5,643 nucleotides of DNA from VGBK01 sp964548475. GTDB lineage: Bacteria; Actinomycetota; Acidimicrobiia; Spongiisociales; UBA11373. Below, one piece after another: positions 1 to 5,350 of this stretch. The notes under the pieces were generated by a model that worked only from the letters and a program-made list of their open reading frames with translations, had not been told where the DNA came from and made no database searches. The translations under genes and the position numbers were made by a program. The stretch spans positions 1 to 5,643 of the forward strand of contig CAZJRF010000114.1 of assembly GCA_964548475.1 (NCBI GenBank), read 5' to 3'. Numbering within the stretch: the stretch's first letter is position 1; each line of letters begins with the position of its first letter.

Positions 1-1149
1 CCACTCGTTGATGGTGGTGTCGAACTGCACGCCCGGGTCGGCGCAGGCCCAGGCCGCCTCGGCGATGTCGCGCCACAGTTGGCGGGCGCGCACGGTGCGC
101 ATCACCCGGCCGTCGGTGCGGGCGGTCAGTTGCCAATCGGCATCGTCGAGGACCGCCCGGATGAACTCGTTTGAGACCCGTACGGAGTTGTTGGCGTTCT
201 GGCCGGCGACGGTCTGATAGGCATCGCCGTTGAAGTCGGAGGAGTAGCCGGCGGCAATGAGCACCCGGACCTTGTCCTCTTCCTCCTTCTTCCAGGCGAT
301 GAACTCGTCGATGTCGGGATGGTCGATGTCGAGGATGACCATCTTGGCGGCGCGGCGGGTAGTGCCCCCCGACTTGATGGCCCCGGCCGCCCGGTCGCCG
401 ATCTTGAGGAAGGACATAACCCCGGACGAGCGGCCGCCCCCGGACAGGGGCTCGTTCTCGGCGCGGATCCGGGAGAAGTTGGTGCCGGTGCCGGCCCCGA
501 ATTTGAACAGGCGGGCCTCGCGCACCCAGAGGTCCATGATGCCGCCCTCGTTGACCAGGTCGTCTTCGATGGACTGGATGAAGCAGGCGTGGGGGGCTGG
601 ACGCGAGTAGGAGTCGGGGGAGGGGACGGCCTGGCCGGTGGCCGGGTCCACGTACCAGAAGCCCTGGGGCGGCCCGGTCATGCCGTAAGCGTGATGAAGC
701 CCGGTGTTGAACCATTGGGGGCTGTTGGGGGCGGCCATCTGGTTGACCAGCATGTAGGACAGCTCGTCCTCGAAGGCCCGGGCGTCGTCCTCGGAAGCGA
801 AGTAGCCGTTCTGTTCGCCCCACCGGGCCCAGGTGTAGGTGAGGCGCCGTATGACCTGGCGGGCGGAGCGCTCCGGCCCGAGCACCACACGGCCCTCGTC
901 ATCGCGCAGGGGCTCGCCCGATTCGTTGAACTGGGGGACGCCGGCCTTGCGCAGGTACTTGGAGACCATGATGTCGGCGGCCACCTGGGACCATGAGGTG
1001 GGGATCTCGGCATCGCGCATCTCGAAGACCACGGAGCCGTCGGGGTTGGTGATGCGGGAGTCGCGCCTGCTCCAGGCAACCGAATCGAGCGGGTCTTCGC
1101 CGGGTTTGGTGAAGAGCCGGGTGATGCGCAGTCCCGTCGCTTTATCCAT
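1..1149 (-). CDS. nrdJ: Class II (adenosylcobalamin-dependent) ribonucleotide reductase, N-terminal part, cut by the window edge
   Basis: The visible 383 codons are open without interruption. They encode the N-terminal part of a vitamin B12-dependent ribonucleoside reductase, the cytoplasmic enzyme that reduces ribonucleotides to deoxyribonucleotides using a cobalamin-derived radical. Family hallmarks are NSPQWFNTGL at residues 142-151, HACFIQS around Cys189 (likely first cysteine of the active-site redox pair), FKFGAGTGTNFSRIR at 216-230, LSGGGRSSGVMSFLKI at 235-250, the DRAAGAIKSGGTTRRAAKMV block at 252-271, and GQNANNSVRVSNEF at 316-329. The catalytic centre and C-terminal redox cysteines lie beyond position 1; full-length relatives are roughly 900 residues or more. 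No ATP-cone domain or intein is seen in this part. The ATG at 1149 is chosen because GGAGG sits 6 nt upstream and the family-like sequence begins soon after. The promoter region carries paired NrdR-like boxes, so repression by NrdR is expected. Family assignment is very secure. Confidence 0.96.
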   Translation of the reverse strand, partial: MDKATGLRITRLFTKPGEDPLDSVAWSRRDSRITNPDGSVVFEMRDAEIPTSWSQVAADIMVSKYLRKAGVPQFNESGEPLRDDEGRVVLGPERSARQVIRRLTYTWARWGEQNGYFASEDDARAFEDELSYMLVNQMAAPNSPQWFNTGLHHAYGMTGPPQGFWYVDPATGQAVPSPDSYSRPAPHACFIQSIEDDLVNEGGIMDLWVREARLFKFGAGTGTNFSRIRAENEPLSGGGRSSGVMSFLKIGDRAAGAIKSGGTTRRAAKMVILDIDHPDIDEFIAWKKEEEDKVRVLIAAGYSSDFNGDAYQTVAGQNANNSVRVSNEFIRAVLDDADWQLTARTDGRVMRTVRARQLWRDIAEAAWACADPGVQFDTTINEW

Positions 1150-1155
1150 GTCGCT

Positions 1156-1160
1156 CCTCC
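1156..1160 (-). promoter_or_regulatory. Shine-Dalgarno of nrdJ
   Basis: On the minus strand GGAGG is followed by six bases (AGCGAC) and then the ATG at 1149. This is the best-spaced Shine-Dalgarno in the region and fixes the nrdJ start. With the promoter predicted upstream, the transcript would have a leader of about 110 nt. Confidence 0.8.
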
Positions 1161-1207
1161 CCGCACCGCTCCCCGCGGTTCCCCGGCCAGGCCTCTTGTC
1201 ACACCAA

Positions 1208-1223
1208 CCACAACATGTTGTGG
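1208..1223. promoter_or_regulatory. NrdR box 1 (perfect palindrome, nrdJ-proximal)
   Basis: CCACAACATGTTGTGG is a perfect 16-bp palindrome and stays perfect for 18 bp (1207-1224). It matches 12 of 16 positions of the known NrdR-box consensus ACACWATATATWGTGT. NrdR is the zinc-finger/ATP-cone repressor of ribonucleotide reductase genes and binds pairs of such boxes. The pairing with a second box centred 32 bp away and the position just upstream of a reductase gene make this assignment strong. That NrdR binds here is inferred. Confidence 0.82.
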
Positions 1224-1239
1224 TACCGACGGTGATGTA

Positions 1240-1255
1240 CCACCAAATGTTGTGA
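1240..1255. promoter_or_regulatory. NrdR box 2 (imperfect, promoter-proximal)
   Basis: CCACCAAATGTTGTGA matches 11 of 16 positions of the NrdR-box consensus. It shares the intact right half TGTTGTG with box 1, while its left half has two departures from symmetry. Its centre (1247.5) is 32 bp from that of box 1 (1215.5), about three helical turns, as is typical for cooperative NrdR binding. It would cover the first transcribed bases of the predicted nrdJ promoter, a position that suits repression. Confidence 0.75.
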
Positions 1256-1265
1256 GGGAAACACA

Positions 1266-1295
1266 AGTGTAGTTACACCACTGTGGTCCCGTCAA
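1266..1295 (-). promoter_or_regulatory. Predicted sigma-70-type promoter of nrdJ
   Basis: On the minus strand TTGACG (1295-1290) is separated by 18 bp from TACACT (1271-1266), close to the TTGACA and TATAAT consensus. Transcription would start near 1259, giving a leader of about 110 nt to the ATG at 1149. The spacer contains an 11-bp symmetric element, and the NrdR-like boxes lie just downstream of the start site. Prediction is from motifs only. Confidence 0.65.
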
Positions 1296-1298
1296 GGA

Positions 1299-1320
1299 GT
1301 TCCCGCCGGAGGCTGGGAAC
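1299..1320 (-). terminator. Hairpin, candidate terminator of the 1422-4297 transcript
   Basis: GTTCCC (1299-1304) pairs with GGGAAC (1315-1320). Inside, GCC (1305-1307) pairs with GGC (1311-1313) across a GGA loop, giving nine base pairs with one bulged base. It lies about 100 bp past the stop of the SGNH gene and just upstream of the nrdJ -35 element, where a terminator would insulate the two units. No U-run follows, as is common in GC-rich actinobacteria, so function is uncertain. Confidence 0.4.
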
Positions 1321-1351
1321 GGGGAGTGTCCCGAGGGAAGTCAGGAGCCGA

Positions 1352-1369
1352 CCCCGGTTTTACCCGGGG
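1352..1369 (-). terminator. Second, weaker hairpin after the SGNH hydrolase gene
   Basis: CCCCGG (1352-1357) and CCGGGG (1364-1369) form a six-pair GC stem around a six-base loop, about 50 bp downstream of the hydrolase stop codon. There is no U-tract. It could act together with the hairpin at 1299-1320 or simply reflect GC-rich sequence. Apart from these two hairpins I see nothing between 1296 and 1421. Confidence 0.25.
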
Positions 1370-1421
1370 GCGGCGAGCGGGTCAAGACGAATGGCTGCCG
1401 GGTTTTCGCGGGGCTGCCGAT

Positions 1422-3056
1422 TCAGTCCAGAGCCGCCAGTACCGCCTGCGCCAGGACGTCGTGGCCGAGCGCGTTGGGATGGATGTCGGGCGGTGAGGAG
1501 AGCAGCCCGGTGGTGAAGACCACGGTGCCTTGCATGGGGTGGAAGCCGTCGGCCACCAGGATCCCCTCGGCGGCCGCCGCGGCCGCGGCCAGGTTGTTGA
1601 GGTGATCGACCATGAGGCTGCTCCCCTCCTCGAAGGCGATGCCCGTGCCCAGGCTGAAGGGGTTGTAGGTCTGCAGGAACACGATGGTGGCCTCCGGCGC
1701 CGCCTCGGCGAGAGTGGACAGGATGCGGGTGATGTTCACCTGATAGCTGTCGAGGGCGCTCTCCAGCCGCTGCCGACAGGCGGGGAGGTCGAGGCTCTCC
1801 GAGCAGTCGGGGGAGGTCAGGTGGCCGAGCAGGTCGTTGGCGCCTATGTCCACCGTTACGTAGGCGACCCGGTTGGCCTGCAAGAAGGCTACCGCCTCCT
1901 CCAACTGGCCTCCGCCGATCATCGAGCCGCTCGTCTCCCCGGACACGCCCAGGTTGAGCAGGCCGTAGCGACGGCCGTCCTGCTGTTGGAGCTGGTGGTG
2001 CACCCGGGACACGTAGCCGTCCCGGGCCGAGGGAACGCCGACATTGGCCGCCAGCGAGTCGCCCAGCGCAAGGTAGAACACCGCGCCCTCGGCAAAGGTG
2101 TCGTCGACCTCGCCGGGCCCGAGGATCGCGACCGGGGGCTCGGTGGACGGGCCTATGGGTGCCGCGCCGGCGGCCAGGTCCTCCAACAGGGAGGCGGCAG
2201 TCACCACCGGGCCTCCTCGTTGCAGGCCGGTGACCACCAGGCGGTCCTCCCCGATGGTGATCGACTGCACATCGACCTCGGCCTCAGCCAGCAGGGTGTT
2301 GATTTCCTCGATGCCCCGGATCAGCCGATCCACGTAGTCGGTGACCGCGCCCCGGGCGATAGCGGGCAGGCGCACCGATCCCATTTCGAGCGAAAGCACC
2401 TGGAGCCGGATCACTCCCTCCGAGACCTCTACTCCCACGCTGCCCGCCGCCCGGTAGTCACCGCTCTTGAATCGGCCGGTGAACTCCAGCGTGCCTTCCT
2501 GGGGGCTGGGTCCGTCGACGATGTCCACCACGACCCAGCGCAGCGGCTGGTCGGTCCGCACCAGTTCGTTCTGGATGACGGCCGTGACCTCGTCTTCGGT
2601 GAGTTCCAGGCGGAAGGCGGTCTGCGCGTTGGCCGCCTCGATCCTGCCCTGGGCGGCGGTGAGGCTGTCGGCATCTGCGGCCGCCGCCGGGCCCTCAGTG
2701 GTGGACAGGGCCGCCATCACCCCACGGGCCTCGTCGGCGATGTGCCAACCCGCCCAGACGGCGACGGCCATCTCGACGGCAAGAAAACCCCACAGCACAG
2801 GCGCCGGGGAGAGGGCGGTGAGCAGAAATGCGAAGGCGGCGATCCCGACGAAGGCAGCGATCCCGATCTGCTCGCCCATGGTGAAGAAGACGATCGCCCC
2901 GACGAGTACGCCCACCAGCACGCCCAGCAGGGCGGTGGCCACCTTCAGGGTGCCGGAAGTGCGCCCGGGCCGCCGCCCGCCGGGCGCCCGCGCGGCTCGC
3001 ATCCAACCGATACGTCGCGGCGCGGCGGTGGGCCGTCCGGACGGCCGGAAGCTCAT
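1422..3056 (-). CDS. Membrane-anchored SGNH (GDSL) hydrolase fused to a YpmS/DUF2140-like domain
   Basis: The protein has 544 residues in three parts. An Arg-rich cytosolic start (1-38) is followed by three predicted membrane helices (about 39-58, 62-82, 86-105), which would place the rest outside the membrane. Residues about 145-280 resemble YpmS/DUF2140: an FRLELTEDEVTAVIQNEL start, then a GVIRLQV..LEMGSVRLP core. A Pro/Gly-rich linker leads to an SGNH hydrolase domain (326-544) with ALGDS (Ser334, nucleophile), NLGVSGETS (Gly373), DIGANDLL (Asn407) and PDIHPNALGH (Asp524, His526). The Asp lies two rather than the textbook three residues before the His. Such enzymes are esterases or acyl hydrolases; the substrate is unknown. 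The ATG directly follows the TAA of the upstream gene, with GAGGGG as Shine-Dalgarno, so translation is probably coupled. The hydrolase call is secure; the DUF2140 call is by pattern only. Confidence 0.9.
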   Translation of the reverse strand: MSFRPSGRPTAAPRRIGWMRAARAPGGRRPGRTSGTLKVATALLGVLVGVLVGAIVFFTMGEQIGIAAFVGIAAFAFLLTALSPAPVLWGFLAVEMAVAVWAGWHIADEARGVMAALSTTEGPAAAADADSLTAAQGRIEAANAQTAFRLELTEDEVTAVIQNELVRTDQPLRWVVVDIVDGPSPQEGTLEFTGRFKSGDYRAAGSVGVEVSEGVIRLQVLSLEMGSVRLPAIARGAVTDYVDRLIRGIEEINTLLAEAEVDVQSITIGEDRLVVTGLQRGGPVVTAASLLEDLAAGAAPIGPSTEPPVAILGPGEVDDTFAEGAVFYLALGDSLAANVGVPSARDGYVSRVHHQLQQQDGRRYGLLNLGVSGETSGSMIGGGQLEEAVAFLQANRVAYVTVDIGANDLLGHLTSPDCSESLDLPACRQRLESALDSYQVNITRILSTLAEAAPEATIVFLQTYNPFSLGTGIAFEEGSSLMVDHLNNLAAAAAAAEGILVADGFHPMQGTVVFTTGLLSSPPDIHPNALGHDVLAQAVLAALD

Positions 3057-3392
3057 TTACCCCTCAATCGGGGGAGGAGGAAGGTCGTCGGGGGCAGGAG
3101 GCGGCTCTTCGTCGGGCGCGGGGGGTGGCTGCTCGTAGGCCGGCGCGATGCCGCCGACCACATGGGCGGGAGCGGCGCCCTTGGGCTTGCGGGCGGGCCC
3201 GAACAGGCCCCACAGCATGGAAAGGAACATGATGCCGCCCACGATCACTGCCCACTTGATTACCACCGACCGCACGTTGTCCAGGCCGATCACCGGCCAT
3301 ACGAACGTGAGGAAAACACCCACGCCCAGGCCGAGCACCAGGCCCCAGAGCAGTCCCCTCAGCGGGTGCCGTTTCAGTTCGAGTTGCGTCAT
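3057..3392 (-). CDS. Small two-helix membrane protein with proline-rich tail, unknown family
   Basis: This 111-residue protein is not recognised. A basic start (MTQLELKRHPLRG) precedes a first membrane helix at about 12-34 and a second at about 43-64, joined by a short loop (LDNVRS). A basic stretch (ARKPKG) follows, so both ends are predicted to be cytosolic. The tail is rich in Pro, Asp and Glu and repeats PPPAPD at 89-94 and 97-102 before ending in PPPPIEG. The ATG at 3392 is preferred over a GTG at 3407 because GGAGG lies 8 nt upstream of the ATG and would fall inside the longer form. The start is 2 nt after the stop of the upstream secreted protein, and the stop directly abuts the hydrolase start, so all three are probably translated from one mRNA. 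The tail may bind a cytosolic partner; that is a guess. Confidence 0.82.
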   Translation of the reverse strand: MTQLELKRHPLRGLLWGLVLGLGVGVFLTFVWPVIGLDNVRSVVIKWAVIVGGIMFLSMLWGLFGPARKPKGAAPAHVVGGIAPAYEQPPPAPDEEPPPAPDDLPPPPIEG

Positions 3393-3394
3393 CG

Positions 3395-4297
3395 TCAGGC
3401 CCTCCACGACTGCGCCGGGCGCGCGTTGAACAGAACGCCGGAGAAGCCGGCCAGGGCCAGCGCGCTGGCGAGGGCGCCCGGGACGGTGAACAAGGGATAG
3501 CTGCTGCCGACGAACTGCACCCAGCCTTCACCGAAGCAGACTTCATGGCCGGCGAAGGCGCCGAGGTCGCCCGCCCCGTAGGCCGGCAGATCGGCGTCTC
3601 CCCACTGGTCCACAAAGACGCCCTTGATCTTCAGCTTTGCCTGGAACTGGAAGGGGAGAGCGTCGAACAACTCCGCCAGCCCGGCGTTGCGGTTCTTGTC
3701 TTGCGGGTTGGGATCACCGCCGTCGTCGGCGGCGACGCCCATCAGCACGACCTCCCAGCGGTGGTTGTGGAAAGCACCCATGCTGAGGGCGGGAGAGTCC
3801 AGGGTGAAGCCGTAGTAGGTGACCATGCCGCCCGAGTCCACCTGGAAGGGGTTGCCGGCGGTGAAGGCGGGGTTCCCGTGGATGTCCAGCGGGGGGCCGT
3901 CGTTGCCCAGGTCCACCGCAGCGTCGATCGAGTTGCCGTCGGCGTCGTAGGAGATGACCGCCCCACCGCAGGGCCCCAGGAGGACTGCTGCCTTATCTCC
4001 GAGGTCGAAGCCGCCACCGGTTGGATCGACCCGGGCCAGGAACTCCTCGGGGGTGGTAGCTCCGATGGCATCGTCCCAAAGCCCGGCGGTGCCCGGTGGG
4101 ATCTCTCCCTGCGGGCCCTCCACCGGGATGTCGGGGATCTGGTCCCCGTTGCGGTCGGCCCATTGCGCGGCCGCGTCGGACGTTATGAACTCGCTCAGGT
4201 TGATCACCGGCTCCCCGTCCTGGCGGGCAAGGGCCGGCCCGGCGGCCACCAGCAGGATCGCTCCGGCCGCGAGGAGAGCGCGCGCTGCTCTAGCCAT
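3395..4297 (-). CDS. Secreted protein with C-terminal membrane anchor, unknown family
   Basis: This 300-residue protein is not assigned to a named family. Residues 1-24 form a signal peptide (Arg-containing start, Leu/Ala-rich core, likely cleavage after PALA). A hydrophobic segment at about 268-290 followed by NARPAQSWRA looks like a C-terminal anchor with a short basic cytosolic end. The mature part is acidic and rich in Gly, Asn and Asp. DRNGDQIPD at 48-56 has the D-x-N-x-D-x3-D spacing of thrombospondin-3/dockerin-type calcium loops. The only two cysteines, Cys110 and Cys254, could form a disulfide. A core around 140-205 (GNPFQVDSGGMVTYYGF, then GGDPNPQDKNRNAG) looks like a conserved fold. 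AGAGGAGG just before the ATG is the Shine-Dalgarno. It is the first gene of the three-gene block; the spacing to the next gene (2 nt) implies joint expression. Confidence 0.88.
   Translation of the reverse strand: MARAARALLAAGAILLVAAGPALARQDGEPVINLSEFITSDAAAQWADRNGDQIPDIPVEGPQGEIPPGTAGLWDDAIGATTPEEFLARVDPTGGGFDLGDKAAVLLGPCGGAVISYDADGNSIDAAVDLGNDGPPLDIHGNPAFTAGNPFQVDSGGMVTYYGFTLDSPALSMGAFHNHRWEVVLMGVAADDGGDPNPQDKNRNAGLAELFDALPFQFQAKLKIKGVFVDQWGDADLPAYGAGDLGAFAGHEVCFGEGWVQFVGSSYPLFTVPGALASALALAGFSGVLFNARPAQSWRA
3401..3405 (-). promoter_or_regulatory. Shine-Dalgarno that selects the 3392 start
   Basis: GGAGG on the minus strand lies 8 nt before the ATG at 3392, inside the last codons of the upstream gene. 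It supports the ATG over the in-frame GTG at 3407, which would put this signal within the coding sequence. Confidence 0.7.
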
Positions 4298-4371
4298 GTT
4301 CCTCCTCTTCCTCCGCGAAGTGCCAGGCTACCGGAGCAAGCTGAGATGCGCTCGTTGATAGAGAGGAGGGG

Positions 4372-4545
4372 TCAGTCGGCGGGGCCTTCTTCGTCCTCGA
4401 GGACGATGTCGAAGCGCTGGCCGCAATCCGGGCAGACGTAGGCAACCACGTCACCCGGGAGGAGCCCCTCGTCGGGCGGCAAGGGGGTGATCCTCCCGGC
4501 GGTGCCCCCGCACTCGACGCAAGTGATGGTCTCGGGAACCTCCAT
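4372..4545 (-). CDS. Small zinc-ribbon protein, unknown function
   Basis: This 57-residue cytosolic protein has two CxxC knuckles, Cys9-x2-Cys12 (TCVECGG) and Cys38-x2-Cys41 (VCPDCGQ), 25 residues apart. That is the pattern of a single zinc ribbon, and an acidic tail (LEDEEGPAD) follows. No catalytic residues are seen, so a structural, nucleic-acid-binding or partner-binding role is possible but unproven. I chose the ATG at 4545 because it lies 6 nt after a -10-like TACCCT, fitting a leaderless transcript, and the compact domain begins right there. An in-frame ATG at 4587 would add 14 residues (MAPPQRGRTAYPGS) and has a weak AGGA upstream, so it cannot be excluded. The gene is divergent from the amidotransferase at 4610. 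The next minus-strand gene begins 74 bp downstream of its stop, so read-through is possible. Confidence 0.82.
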   Translation of the reverse strand: MEVPETITCVECGGTAGRITPLPPDEGLLPGDVVAYVCPDCGQRFDIVLEDEEGPAD

Positions 4546-4551
4546 GCTCCC

Positions 4552-4557
4552 AGGGTA
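4552..4557 (-). promoter_or_regulatory. -10 element of a leaderless promoter for the zinc-ribbon gene
   Basis: TACCCT on the minus strand is followed by six bases and then the ATG at 4545. With the usual distance, transcription would begin at or beside the start codon, as in actinobacterial leaderless mRNAs. No good -35 is visible, and the palindrome at 4558-4569 fills the upstream spacer. Confidence 0.5.
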
Positions 4558-4569
4558 GGCCGTACGGCC
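4558..4569. promoter_or_regulatory. 12-bp perfect palindrome between divergent genes
   Basis: GGCCGTACGGCC is perfectly self-complementary. It sits directly upstream of the minus-strand -10 and upstream of the plus-strand promoter core, a place where one dimeric regulator could control both genes. It also contains no loop bases, which suits a DNA site better than an RNA hairpin. The regulator is unknown, and GC-rich chance symmetry is possible. Confidence 0.35.
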
Positions 4570-4597
4570 GCGCTGAGGGGGTGCCATCCGTCGTTCC

Positions 4598-4603
4598 TAC
4601 ACT
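4598..4603 (+). promoter_or_regulatory. -10 element of a leaderless promoter for the amidotransferase gene
   Basis: TACACT is followed by CCCGGG and then the GTG start at 4610, placing the expected transcription start at the start codon. There is no Shine-Dalgarno upstream of the GTG, in agreement with a leaderless mRNA. The same hexamer serves as predicted -10 of nrdJ. The -35 is weak (CTGAGG at 4573-4578, 19-bp spacer). Confidence 0.55.
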
Positions 4604-4609
4604 CCCGGG

Positions 4610-5350
4610 GTGCTCCCCGTGCTGGTGCTGCAACACGACGATGATGCCGGGCTGGGGTATCTGGGCAACGCTCTGGAACGAGCAGGCCTGGCCGCTGCGA
4701 CGATCCGGCCCGCAGCCGGAGAGGAGATGCCTGCCGAAGGGAGCTGGGCCGGGGTGATTTCGCTGGGCGGCTCGATGGGGGCCTACGAGCAGGATCTCCA
4801 TCCCTGGTTGATTGAGGAGGAGCGTCTCCTGGCCCGATCCGTTGCCGCCGGCGTTCCTACTCTCGGCATCTGCCTGGGCTGTCAGCTGCTGGCGGATGCC
4901 TTAGGGGGACGGGCCTACCCGGCCGGAGGGCGTGAACTGGGCGTGGTGCAGGTGACGCTGACCGAGGCGGGGCGAGTGGACCCGGTCGCCCGTCACCTGA
5001 ACGGCCTGCTTCCAGTCTCGCATGCCGACACCTGGGACCTTCCGCCGGGCGCGGCGCTCTTGGCCACGAGCGACCGCTATCGCCAGGCCTTGCGCCTAGG
5101 GTCGGGGCTCGGCCTGCAGCCTCATGTCGAGGTGACCCCGGACGCCTTTGCCCGTTGGGTGCGGGAGAAGCCCGGCGAGGCCTTGTTGAGCGACGGCATC
5201 GATCCCGAGGCTGCGATCGCCGCGGTCCGGCGTGGCGCTGCCGCGCAACGGGAGATGGCGGGCCGGCTCTTCGGGGCCTGGGCGGCTGAGGTGACCGGCC
5301 GGTGTGCCGCCCATCCCGGCCTGCGCGGCTCCGGCGCGTCCGGTCAGTAG
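4610..5350 (+). CDS. Class I glutamine amidotransferase-like protein (stand-alone, GMP-synthase-type GATase fold)
   Basis: This 246-residue cytosolic protein has the class I GATase triad. Cys88 in the nucleophile elbow GICLGCQLLA and His172/Glu174 in LQPHVEVTP correspond to the usual QFHPEVT. An oxyanion-site glycine loop occurs in SLGGSMGAYE (51-60), and SHADTWDLPPGA (137-148) matches the HGDTFDLPPGA motif of the GMP-synthase-like subgroup. Family members hydrolyse glutamine or gamma-glutamyl compounds; the acceptor here is unknown, as no synthetase domain is fused or adjacent. The Pro before His172 replaces a common Phe. The GTG at 4610 is chosen because it lies 6 nt after TACACT and the first beta strand (LPVLVLQH) starts at once. 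The 3' end overlaps the convergent RTX-like gene by 7 bp. The family is sure; the biological role is not. Confidence 0.9.
   Translation: MLPVLVLQHDDDAGLGYLGNALERAGLAAATIRPAAGEEMPAEGSWAGVISLGGSMGAYEQDLHPWLIEEERLLARSVAAGVPTLGICLGCQLLADALGGRAYPAGGRELGVVQVTLTEAGRVDPVARHLNGLLPVSHADTWDLPPGAALLATSDRYRQALRLGSGLGLQPHVEVTPDAFARWVREKPGEALLSDGIDPEAAIAAVRRGAAAQREMAGRLFGAWAAEVTGRCAAHPGLRGSGASGQ

Noticed and set aside
319..996. A 225-codon plus-strand open frame
   Set aside because: It lies entirely opposite nrdJ, whose motifs prove the minus strand is coding. The product is a Gly/Val-rich shadow without a recognisable fold.
1..1149. Intein or frameshift in nrdJ
   Set aside because: All 383 codons translate continuously as expected reductase sequence, without splice-junction motifs or breaks. 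The missing remainder is simply outside the window.
1150..1259. Cobalamin riboswitch in the nrdJ leader
   Set aside because: The predicted leader is only about 110 nt, too short for a normal B12 riboswitch of about 200 nt. I could not find a B12-box-like motif, and the leader is explained by NrdR boxes and a Shine-Dalgarno.
1272..1287. A third NrdR box 32 bp beyond box 2
   Set aside because: At the phased centre (1279.5) the bases do not fit the consensus, and the nearby symmetric element has an odd centre at 1282.
3393..3407. GTG start at 3407 for the small membrane protein
   Set aside because: It would place the strong GGAGG inside the coding sequence and overlap the upstream gene by 13 bp. 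The ATG at 3392 has ideal spacing.
1530..3500. A 656-codon open frame on the plus strand
   Set aside because: It is antisense to the SGNH hydrolase and the small membrane gene. Its product is low-complexity (His, Gly, Arg, Gln rich) with no domain, and such long antisense frames are usual opposite GC-rich coding DNA.
3545..4441. A 298-codon plus-strand open frame
   Set aside because: It is opposite the secreted-protein gene, which has a clear signal peptide, anchor and Shine-Dalgarno. The frame also runs across the gap into the next gene, as a shadow would.
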